Program-made: the position numbers and the translations under genes
In this document: in pieces, positions 48,952 to 59,217 of the stretch
Numbering within the stretch: position 1 is the first letter of the stretch
Layout: each line of letters begins with the position of its first letter
The notes under the pieces: model-generated
Database searches by the model: none
What the model saw: the letters and a program-made list of their open reading frames with translations, nothing else
Told to the model about the DNA's origin: nothing
Assembly (NCBI GenBank): GCA_030248215.1
Contig: JASANG010001677.1
Coordinates: 37,213 to 101,212 of the forward strand
Direction: 5' to 3'
Source: Enoplolaimus lenunculus
Taxonomy: Eukaryota; Nematoda; Enoplea; Enoplida; Thoracostomopsidae
Length of the DNA: 64,000 bases

Positions 48952-49103
48952 TATCACCGCCAGTCGCGGACATCATTGAGTTTCACGGAAAATCTATTTG
49001 GACAAGACTGATTTGCAGTAACACTGTCTACGACGCTGAAATGTTTGAAAAACAGTGTAGTGGACAGTATTTTCATATGACAGACACACTAGGGACACCT
49101 TAA
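48952..49103 (+). CDS. Putative short terminal exon, unknown protein
   Basis: The acceptor TTTCCTAATAG leads into an open frame of 49 residues (PPVADIIEFHGKSIWTRLIC, VYDAEMFEKQCSGQYFHM). It ends at TAA 49101-49103, with AATAAA overlapping the stop at 49102. The protein-like composition and the same stop/polyA overlap as QSOX support a real 3' end. The preceding exon must end with one leftover base. It could belong with the 46.5-kb exons, but phases could not be linked. Confidence 0.4.
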
Positions 49104-49107
49104 TAAA

Positions 49108-49215
49108 CCAACTCAAATTTTGGCGGGAAAACTTAAATTTTGGCGGGACATTTAAATTTGCGAGCAAATTGAAATTTTGGTGGGAAATTCAAATTTTTGC
49201 GGGAAATTCAAATTT
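49108..49215. repeat. Third TTTTGGCGGGAAATTCAAA minisatellite
   Basis: About six units of the 45.5-kb repeat, starting just after the AATAAA of the preceding exon. Confidence 0.75.
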
Positions 49216-49592
49216 AGGGTTCTAGAAAAATTGACTAAGCAGTAATAAAGAGTTTTCATGTGGAATGTCAGACGTATTGCATTGCATTTGCATATTTAAC
49301 CGTTCTACGTGAAAATGCCAATTTGGTTCTCTTATTAAAATGAAAATCTTTGGATATGAAAATCAAAAGGCAGTCAGTGTGAATAAATGGTTATTTTTAG
49401 TGTGGACTGCACGCAGCTCCAGGTATGCACCTATTTTTGTTTCAGAAGTATGACTTTGACACCTAAAATCTTGAATCTCGATTATTGTTTTAAAATATTT
49501 GTCTTGAAATGTTTGTATCTAATTTTATAATTTTTGATTCTACAAAAATCTTGGAATTTGAGACATTTTATGAGAAAAGTGAACCGAACGGG

Positions 49593-49709
49593 TATAAAAC
49601 GAGAACTTGAGAACACTTAGAAGTAGTTATTAGTTTCAAATGTTATAGAGTGACTATGATATGCGTTTGCCTCTATTTAATAATTATAGTCTTTGTTCAG
49701 TTTTCAAAA
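49593..49709 (+). CDS. Possible TATA-driven first exon with a signal peptide
   Basis: TATAAAA at 49593-49599 is followed at 49656 by ATG and an 18-codon frame MICVCLYLIIIVFVQFSK, a plausible signal peptide. It ends at donor AAA|GTATTG. No convincing phase-0 partner exon was found downstream, so this remains a candidate. Confidence 0.3.
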
Positions 49710-50059
49710 GTATTGTCTGTGAAATTATAAATGTCTTATCCTAGGAGGTTGCATTTTGTTCAACTAATAAAACGAGGAATACGGGCAGTTGAATAACGTG
49801 GTAACAAGTGTTTTACTGTGCAGTAATTCTCAATATAAATTAGGAAATTTAAACTTATGTTCCGCTCATAATCTGCCTAAACAGTAAATGTAAATTTTAT
49901 TACATTTTAAGAGACAAAATACAAGAAGTACAGTGGCTACAACCTGTCCCACTACCTTATTGTAACGGTTTGTACAAAAGGTAAAAGTATGTCGAAACAT
50001 TAAGATTGAACAAAGAACAACTTCTAAGCAAACGATGCGACAGGAAACACCCCAGGAGC

Positions 50060-51473
50060 TCAAGCTTTGAGAAATCTGTCTTGTGCAAATACGGCAATAA
50101 AGTGTTTGCTAGTTTTGGAGTCGCTGTGTGGGATGTCTGTATATGTGCTCGATAAGTGTATGTAAAGTATTAAAATGATTGTGGCATACATGTGTACATA
50201 TAACGGTATATAAAGTTGTTGCAATCGATCACATGCTGTAGTGGTTGCATGCTTGACTCGAGTGCAATGGGCCGAAGTTCGATTTTTCTGCGTGGTTCCT
50301 AATTGTGGGCAAAAACGTCGAACATGGGTCTTGCCGACTCTGTAGTTCCAATATGCATTCATACGCATTATATAAAATGTAAAGCAATACGTACTTGGCG
50401 CGTTCAACCGTATTTTCCATAAAAGTATTGATAATATTGTCGTATTTAACCATTGCACTTGGATCAGTTAATGCAGCTGCGTTGCATGCGGTGTGCATTT
50501 TTAATTGTGTACCACGCACTAAAGCGTTTTGTTCATTTGCTGCAGTTTCAGCATCAACTTTCGCAAATTCACCGCCGCTCAGTGCAATTACATGCATCTT
50601 GTGATCGTCTTAAAATAATTATAAATAAAATTGTGCTGCAAATTTCGGATATAGTATAAAACAATACCGTAACAGTAGCATAAGCATATCTATAAGCCTA
50701 ATGGGTCATCCACGTAATAGTGCGCGTACTAGTGTAAAAAATTGTCCAGGTTAATGCGAAAACTGTATACAAAATGTCCCGCAATGCAATAAATTGTTTG
50801 CGGAAATTATTTATTTACAGCCAAAATGTCACCACACAGGTTTGCAATAACAGTATATCGAGCTTTTTTTAAAACAGTATAAGGGGACGATGGACGTGCG
50901 GAGTGCACGTAGTAACGTGTGAGTAACAAAAATGTGGCACCCTAGTTGTATGTTACTGCAAGCTTTATTATCGTTGCGCATCACGAAAGTAATCTTAAAA
51001 GTGTATAATGTCAGCATTAAATGCAAAACACAGGTCAGTTTCTAGTTTTTGTCTCTTATTTTTTGCATCAACAATATTAAATGCAGTTTCTGCAACATAA
51101 ACTTACAAACGATCGCTTTCAGCATTTGATCGATCAGTCCTGACGTTAGCAGCAACATCAATCTTTGCAGGTAGTTTGCTATTTCCTTTTCTGTCATTAC
51201 CATCAACGCGTATTTTAGTTTTGCGAACTTGTTTAAGCGTTACTTTAGCATTCTTTATTTGGCTTTTCATTGCTGCCGCTAGCGATTGGTCAAGCGGTTT
51301 TAATTTTAGTGCCGCAATTTGTTTGTGTGGAACGCACGAAGCTATAACGACCGCAATGCGAGCTTCGTCCATGTTGATTTCAGAGCTATAAAATCCACAG
51401 TGATATTCTATAGCATCTACAATTGCGCGAAAACTTGTCAGCGTTAATAGCGCAAAAATTGTATTGGGACAAG
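50060..51473 (-). CDS. Three 3' exons of an unrecognised gene
   Basis: Exons: 51473-51107 (acceptor AACAG at 51474, donor GTAAGT), 50577-50395 (or from 50608; donor GTACGT), 50123-50060 (stop). With the 50577 acceptor all phases agree, giving about 204 residues plus an unseen 5' part. The first exon has a hydrophobic NTIFALLTLTSF stretch, then YHCGFYSSEINMDEARIAVV and a lysine-rich region. The second is alanine-rich (VDAETAANEQNALVRG). The last is KTSKHFIAVFAQDRFLKA. No known family was recognised. The upstream intron contains a family G MITE (51497-51884) directly before the acceptor. Confidence 0.5.
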
Positions 51474-51496
51474 CTGTTATATTTTAATTTCAATTA

Positions 51497-51884
51497 TGGA
51501 ACATCCACGTTATACTGCACGCGCTACCACAAAAAATGTCTGGGTCTTAGTAAGACCCGACGTCGCATTAACACACTATTACGAGACCACTGTAATGTAA
51601 GGTAGCCCTAACGAGGACGTAAAGACATATTGCACTGTGTTCATATTGCATAGCAAACATACATAACAACAACACAAACACACATACACTTATTGATTAT
51701 GCTTAATTTTTTACCTTTTGTCCCGACTCCCTTCGGACAGTGTCGGGACAATTAATAGTGTCTACACACCGCATAAAATTGTACCTATACGCTAGTTGCA
51801 CCTTCAAATTGTACACAGATCCCTACCGGGTGGTTGGACAAATTTTTAACTTAGCGAGCGCATTATAACGTGGATGGCCCATTA
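51497..51884. mobile_element. MITE family G, short copy
   Basis: GGAACATCCACGTTATACTGC and the inverse GCATTATAACGTGGATGGCCC. Inside are CCCGACTCCCTTCGGACAGTG and CCTACCGGGTGGTTGGACAAAT. The latter block recurs at 59155-59180. Left-end fragments occur at 10697 and 50702. Confidence 0.8.
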
Positions 51885-53644
51885 CGAGACAGTCTAACAA
51901 ACGTGAGTCGACTAATTCTTGGTATTATATAAGTTTACAGCTTGAGGTATATTTCTATTGTTGTAAACAGTAGACACATGGTTTAATAGGTAATGGTTGT
52001 AGGTTGCTTTGCCGCTATGTTTACATTTCAAGTTATAAACTAAAACTAAATTTAATACACATCCTAAACCACACCTTAACGGTGTCCTTGGCTCCAATGG
52101 TCTTTCTTAGAACTTAACTTAGGCTTAGGCCTTGAGGAGTTTTCGCAGAAAAAGGAAATAAAAAATCATTAGACGCAGAATATTGGCACGCTTAGAAACA
52201 TGATGTTTGTAAGTATTTGCGTCATAGTTTTAAGTTCGGAAACAGACAGGACCACACTCACGGGGCAAAAAATGTTGGTAAAAAGGATTGGTGAAGTTGA
52301 AAGTGTGCTAGTGTTACGAGCCGGCTGTATTCGAGGGAAGAGCTTGAACAAGTTTCAGTTTGGTTTCATAATATATGGCTGGTGCTCTTAACGAGTAGCT
52401 TGAGTTCAAATTTCGGGATTAAAACAAGGAAATTGATTTGGATCTAAGGTCACATTCGTTGCTACTCAAACGTTAATTTCAAGCAGTTGTTTGTTGTGTT
52501 CTTTATATGGAGATTTCTGTTGGTTAGCTTAACATATTTCACTGGATTTTTATTCCATTCTAAGCACAGCTGCATTTAAAATTTTTATCGATTTCAATTT
52601 TCTGCAATATGTGCGACTATTTTCTATAATTCTAAAATACATTTTTTGGCATAAAATTCAGTATATTTAACAAAGGTGTTTTAATTCGCAACTGAACAAA
52701 CATTTGATTTTCGGTGACTTTAAGGTGGTGTATTTCGCATGGAGGCGTCATATGCTACTTAAAAGCGCTAATTTAGGACCGAGCGTCAGTTTAAATTGAG
52801 AAAATATACATTTTGTTGCTACGTCGGCGCATATTTGATAGTCTGTTTCACAGTTTTTCACCAAACGTAAGTCCTACATTTATCTAACATTTTCGTATAA
52901 GGTAAAATTATATTGAAACTGTTTATAAGTGTAATTGTTTTTCAGGCTATAAGCTGATGTAAAGTTTGCGTTCTAAAATAAAAGATTTGTATATAATTAG
53001 AAATGTTACTACGGTAAACTTGGCATTAAACGGAACGTTTACCTATTTAAATTTTGATGTTAAATCTAAACTTTAGTGCTAAATATTTAGACAGAGAAAC
53101 ATCTGATATGTGTATTTAAAATTAAGCAACAATTAAACTTTTACGTGGAAATATTGATCATTTACTTTGGCAGCATTTGTGCTTTGCTGTTTTTTGACTT
53201 AGCAATTTGAGTTCATTTGTTTGTTTGCAATGTGCTGTCATCCGACACCCGTCATAAATTTTGATAATTATTAAATAAAAATTTGGTAACGTTACATTTG
53301 TAGGTTAAGAAACTAAATTGTCAAATCAAAATTTTTCACCGTACGGTGCATTATTGCACTTTTAGAAATGCAAAAATATAAAAATATGGAGGCGTTGCTT
53401 TAAGCAAGGCGGTATAAATGTATGCAGAATAAAAATTCAAGGGAATTTGATGCTTGAACCGGAAGATATATACTGGATACTGTGACGTCTTGTAGGGATG
53501 TATTACTGTGTCTAGGAACAATGATTCTTAAACACTACGCATTGTGTAAAATATTGCGCAAACTCGATGCGATGTGTTGCTCATAGACTACTCCATCTGA
53601 CGATAGGATAACTACACATGTAGCAATTATTTGTAGCTCATTTC
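51885..53644. other. Unassigned interval upstream of the six-cysteine peptide gene
   Basis: AT-rich. The plus-strand frame at 52200-52391 ends with protein-like FGFIIYGWCS but lacks a convincing acceptor or partner. No repeats of the families described here, except TTAGGC words near 52118-52135. Confidence 0.4.
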
Positions 53645-54232
53645 ATGATGTACAACAAACCTGTTATATTCGCTTTTCTGATTGTGCTTGTATTGGTGGC
53701 GCAGAATGCGTTGCTCGGTAATCAAATTTATCTCGTTGAATTGTGTACACCATGTAACAAGTTTTAATTGTGTCATAGTCGGCTTAGTGATTGCGATTCT
53801 TTACATCCAGACTATATAACTAAACAATTTCAAATAGTGACGAAATTTCCGGCTAAATTATCTATGCGGAATTTGTTTATGCGCAATTGAAACGACAAAA
53901 CCTTGAATTGTTGCAGCAGTAGACCCGTATTCTCAAATGATAATGAAATTCTATATTTACTCGTTCAAAATTTATGAGGTATATCACCAACTGGAAATAG
54001 ATGTTACGCAACATTAGAGAATATGGACACAAATTACAGCTATATTTTAACCTTTATTATTTATATATTTGTAGCCGAAGAATGTACTGATGTGAAACAG
54101 AAATTTGTCGAATGTGGCCTTGGGGAAGGAAAGGCTACAGAAGAACAAGTAGATTGCGTGAGTCCGTGTTTCGATAGTAAGTTCTGTTTTCAGTTTTTTG
54201 CAGGTAGCAGCTGTTATCAGAGGCTTATATAA
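53645..54232 (+). CDS. Two-exon gene for a 76-residue secreted six-cysteine peptide
   Basis: Exon 1 (53645-53717) encodes MMYNKPVIFAFLIVLVLVAQ, a textbook signal peptide, and ends G|GTAATC. Exon 2 (54075-54232) follows the acceptor ATATTTGTAG in matching phase. It encodes AEECTDVKQKFVEC... and ends at TAA. The mature peptide of ~51 residues has cysteines at 28, 38, 52, 56, 62 and 71 (spacing C-x9-C-x13-C-x3-C-x5-C-x8-C), enough for three disulfides. Inside exon 2 a 27-base GTAAGT...TTTTGCAG segment could be removed in frame, which would delete one cysteine; the unspliced form keeps six. The fold was not matched to a known family, so defence, inhibitor or signalling roles are all open. Confidence 0.65.
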
Positions 54233-54485
54233 GCGAAAACCAACTTCTAGAAAGAAAAGAGAAAACAGCGGTTTTAGGAGCAGAATAATCTGATCAGGTA
54301 GAGTTTTAAGGTCACGAGCAGTATTTACTTTAGTAAAAATGTGCAAATTAAATCCGCACGTTGTCAAAAAAAGACTACGGTAACACGAATCAGGCAACGA
54401 ATTGTGATTGGGAAAGTTAGAAACATAGCCAAAGACGAATCTCATTGGATTTCTTTTTGAGGCTTCCAAATAGTTGTCAAGCTTG

Positions 54486-54600
54486 TTATGCGGGATTCAT
54501 GTTATAATTGGGGCAGCCAGAAACAAGTTTTGTTTTTGTTGATTCGGCGTCAACAGAAATTACAACGATTAAACTAGAGGGCATGAAGACAGAAATTGAT
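54486..54600. mobile_element. MITE family E end
   Basis: GCGGGATTCATGTTATAATTGGGGCAGCC (positions 54489-54517) matches the left terminus of the element at 44299. ATTCGGCGTCAACAGAAATT follows, as in the other copies. The right end was not found with confidence. Confidence 0.5.
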
Positions 54601-57419
54601 TAACATGCGCTAGTCATCCAAAAACCACTGTTTTCAAATAATCTATGGGTACAAGTACTTTCATATGATATGACATTGTCGGACAGTTGTGTGAATATCA
54701 TAAAACAGCCAAGCCAATGAACATCACAGCGCAGATGAAAAATAATACTCCCACTATTGAAGTATTTTTGCAACGCGAAAGCGCTTCCTGTCAAATAATT
54801 TTTTGGAAAGCATAATTACTGATGCCCAATGGCGGATCCAGGAGGCAGCCGGACTAAGTCCTGTCCACAGGGATCAAAATTACGATTTTGCATTAAACGT
54901 TAGCGCTGAAATGGCGTCAGGATTTTCGTGCGCTTCCCTGGCGAGATTTTTGTGCTATTATTTCTCTCGCGGCCCCTCTTTTACAAATTTCTGAATCTGC
55001 TACTAATTATACCAATCACATCGTAGCCTATAAACGTTATATTATTGAATTAAACCAAATACTGCATGCTAAATATATGGAACAGAGACACGCAGATGTG
55101 GTAGTACGGCTTAGTTAACAGCCCTGTTGCGCGACGACCAAGCTGGGTTGTGTTCAGCTGCCGCTGGGATGGGTGGATTTTCATGAGCGCCCTATTTATA
55201 AGGTGTGATTTTTATGCAAAACTATCAATACATTCAGTGGACAACTGATATGTACCATTTCTACGTGCCAGAAATTGAATTAAGTGTGACAACAAACACA
55301 AGATTTGTATTATCCTTAATGCAAAATAATTCTGCTTTGGTCCGGTTGGGAATCTATTTCGCATTAACCATCGCTACAGGAAGACATACCACCATGAATG
55401 AAAAGTATTTTCGTAATTTCTGGATTATCTCGTATACTGTTGCAACCTTAAGTCATTAGTGCTGTCTGCAAGCATCATATGACACTCAACGTGACTATTG
55501 CTGAGTATCATATCATATGACATTTGATAATACATGTTTAGTATCATGTTACAATTGATGGTACATGCTCTGGCTATACAGTAACATATCATATTAGCGT
55601 ACTTCAGTTGGAATATCGCATGATATTGCAGTACAAGTAGTAGCACTACAAATGCTTAGCAGATTTCTTAAATTTTTTAAATTGACAGCTGATAACATGT
55701 AGACAAGAGGTAACCCGCTATTTGGCTACTGACAAAGCTTGTCCCTGACTGCAACAGTTTTGAATGTCTAATCATATATACTTCACAGAGTTGTCTGCCG
55801 GATGCATGGGTTTTAAGGTTATATGATGTGTATAATTTGCTGCTTTCGAGAGTTAAAAATTTTTCTACTTTGCTACGATTGATTGAAATATCATTTAAAC
55901 GAAGTTTATGCTCCTTTAAAAATTAAATCTGGTCGTTCGAGACAATGGCAAACAGTTGTGATGGACCTGTAGGGTTGAATTATAGCCATTTTGAAATGTA
56001 TACTGACTGCAAGCGATTTATTGTACTTTAATGCATGAAACATTTTGTTTTGATTTCATGTTTTTATTTTAAGCCATGCAATCGTTAATCAAAGAGTATT
56101 TTCAAGAAAGTAAGAAGTGAAATGGTAAAACGCTTCAAATATACATTCATTCTTTTGTGTAACGTTGTTAAATGTAATAGACTTTTTAAGCCTGCAAAAT
56201 ACCTTCTATCATTTATCTATTTAGCTCATAGTTAACTTAGCAAACATATTTGTATATATAGACTGCCCGCTAATGAAATTTTTTAGCTGACTTGAAACCT
56301 TAGGTTAATAGACAGCGGTTAGTGTAAACAAGGGCCTGGTTAGTTAAAATACATCATTTTCAAGAATCTGGATAAAGGAAAATGTTTTGAATCTACCGTA
56401 ACAGATAATCTACTTCCCGCTATCTCTTGCAGGCGTTAAAACATCACGAACAGCAGCCCTTGTTCGCTTAGAATTTGTGCAGGCAGTAACGAGAGGATTA
56501 ATTGGTGTCTGAAGTATTATTTTAAATGTTTGGCGATTATGAATTAAAAATTTCTTCAACAGTAATAAAGCAAACACATCTGCGTTTAGTTTGAAAAATT
56601 CTGAACCAAGCTGTATAGTCAATAATGTTGCTGTCAGAATTAAACTTGATTACAACTGAAAAAGGTAAAATTTGTGCTTCCAGAATTCCGATACATAGAC
56701 TGTTTACATAATCAAAATACTGACGCACAAATACATTTTGAGTGAAAAATACGTCTAATTGCAAAAATTTTTTGTTTTTGGGATCTAGCGGAGCAACTCT
56801 TATAGAACCTTTAAAATCAAATTTATAAATATTATATTTGTGTTCGAAATGATCATGATAATTCTTGAGAAGTCTGATGTGCAAAACTTTTCAAAATTGG
56901 AACATTTGCGCGAACACTTGTTAAGAGAGGGTTAAATTTTTCAAAATTATAGCTCTGACTACTGTATGCTCGGTCATATGTAGTCGATGTCACGATGCTG
57001 AGAACCCGAGCGCTGTCAGCGTGATACTTGTTTTGTATCGTCACAAATACAAAATGCTGGGTTGTCTATATGCCAATAGTGCAATATGCAGAATTCGGCA
57101 GCGATTCGTTTAAAGTTTTTGCAACAAACTCACAAACCAGCCAGGTGCCCTATTCAAACAAAAACTTTTACTACAAATATATAAGTTGGTACTTCGCACG
57201 CAGAAATCAGATATTTATGTAATAAAATTTTCACAAGGTAAGCAATCTGATTCAAGCATTCGATGAACGTTCCGTGTTAATATTCTTACAGAGACAACAT
57301 GATCAGGTTTGTCTTTAAAAATCCATTGTTGCGAGAACCGATCCTTAAAACGTTTAAGGTTTCAGCTACTCTCACTAATTATCTGCACTACACAAAAAGA
57401 CACACAAAAGTGTTAAAGT
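54601..57419. other. Region of scattered coding-like ORFs, no complete gene
   Basis: Plus: 55214-55420, an open frame (YIQWTTDMYHFYVPEIELSV). Minus: 57060-56853 (FVFVTIQNKYHADSARVLS) and 56820-56540 (KGSIRVAPLDPKNKKFLQL). Also minus: ~56608-56410, starting after TATACAG and ending DVLTPARDSGK then TAG. Plus: 57080-57222 (SDSFKVFATNSQ to a TAA with overlapping AATAAA). Composition is protein-like but frames break between the minus segments. It may be a decayed gene or an incompletely resolved multi-exon gene. Confidence 0.35.
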
Positions 57420-59217
57420 AATGCATCATCTAAGTTATACTGCGCACACCAACGTAAAAATTGTCCGAATGCTTTTAATAGCTTACTATAATTTCCTAAC
57501 ATTCTCTAAAATTAATGTCTAAACTTTTAGAGAGTTATAAAAATAACCTACATAATGAAACGAAACGGCAAAAAACGCATAAAAGCATCAAACTATAGCA
57601 AAGATACATTATAGTTTTCTTGAACAAAAATTATTGTCATCAGTTCAGTACTAAATATACTAATGTCACAAACATGCGTACTTGTTCAGGTCAAAGTTAA
57701 AAACCCTGGACACTTGGGTTTGGTTGTGTCCGGGGGCAAATCTGTCTCGCCTTGTAGTGCATTCCCGCTCCGACAAACCAGACGAACGACACCTTCACGT
57801 TCTGCCAGTGACTCGCTGTTCAACAACTGTTCAAATGTCTGCTTTATTTATAAGACAAGACAATTTTGACCGAAGCCCGAAAATGTTTTTTGCACTCTAT
57901 ATTTAACAAGTTAAAAATGGTGACGAAAAGTAAATTTTGATTCGGACAAAATCAGCACCTGGATACCCTGAGAAACTGTCGGAAATCCAGCCTTTGTGAA
58001 AAATACACGTATTCATTTATAAGCATGTGAAGATTGCACAATTTCGCTGAATATCATATGACACTCGTTGTTATTTTGGAATATCGTATGATATTCGCAT
58101 AAAATCGACTGTTGTACACATGAACATCCATGAGCGGAGGAGTGTAGGTTAGTTCAATATGACATCCAAGTTTTGTTTGTTGACCCTACATGACAGCGCA
58201 AATTTTATGGTTAACGTCGAATCAACATGGAACAAACCGTGACCCGCCTGTCCTGGTTATAACGTGAATATAGACATACATACTGACAGGTTTTTGTTGC
58301 TTCGAATGAAAGATATTGGCGTCCGAACGTCTTTTATTTAGATGTCCGGACATAGTTTGTTAAATGTTCTATGGCGTTCAGCAGTAGTTATCCAGGCAAC
58401 CGCTAACGGCATAGATTGTCCAGTTAACATTTAATGGACACTATAGCGCATTTAGCAAACGCCTCTACGTTTTGTATGCAATCTAAACCACTGGTAACGT
58501 GGGATTGACATAAGTCGATGTCATATGGTATTTGATGTTTGCATATCCGCCCGATATGAGATCCATTATTTTAATGTGGACGTCAAATGAACATGGGACA
58601 AACCTTTCTAGCGAGTGGCACGGGGCCCGGTGATCCTCGGGCCCATACAGCGGCTGAAAAAATTTTAATCGTTAGCTGAGCAGCTTGCAAGTGCGTTGAT
58701 CAACAAAACACTCCGATCATCTACCTTCCTTCAGGAGTTTGCATATTTTGCGCGCCTGTTCTTTGTTTTCGGGTTGGCTTAGCAATATTTGATGTTGTTG
58801 TTTTGCTTTTGTTGTTGTTGCGTTTATGTTCGTTGATGCGCTTACGTACGTCGCAATTGGGTATCAGAAAATTTCTGAAATTTGGATATTTTCTGTAAGC
58901 TTATGCAAATAATCTTCCAGTTATGCAAATTCAATTTAGCCAACCGGCAGGGTATGAAAACCGCCGCCGGTTTGACATTTTAGGCATTCAGTTAACAATT
59001 CCGACAGTTTGCCAGTATGACAAAATTTTTTACTGTTGCTTTGCTTGGACAACCTGCATGTTTTGTTTGTCTTCGCATTTTTTGTTTATTGTTCCTTTAG
59101 TAAACGTGGCCTGATTTAAGAAAGAAGTCCGCTACTTCGATTTTTTACACACATCCCTACCGGGTGGTTGGACAAATTTTTACATTAGCGCGCATTATAA
59201 GGTGGATGACTCGTTAT
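57419..59217. mobile_element. Possible large family G element containing family E pieces
   Basis: GCATCATCTAAGTTATACTGC (57424) and the inverse GCGCATTATAAGGTGGATGAC near 59195-59214 are family G termini in opposite orientation, 1.8 kb apart. Family E motifs lie between them (58065-58275 and ~58500-58610), with CATATGACACTCG/CGTATGATATTCG palindromes. The pairing of the two ends is an inference. Confidence 0.4.

Noticed and set aside
51912-52097. Possible first exon with a signal sequence for the 50-51 kb minus gene
   Set aside because: The phase would fit, but the apparent start is TTG, not ATG, and the sequence abuts TTAGGC repeat remnants.
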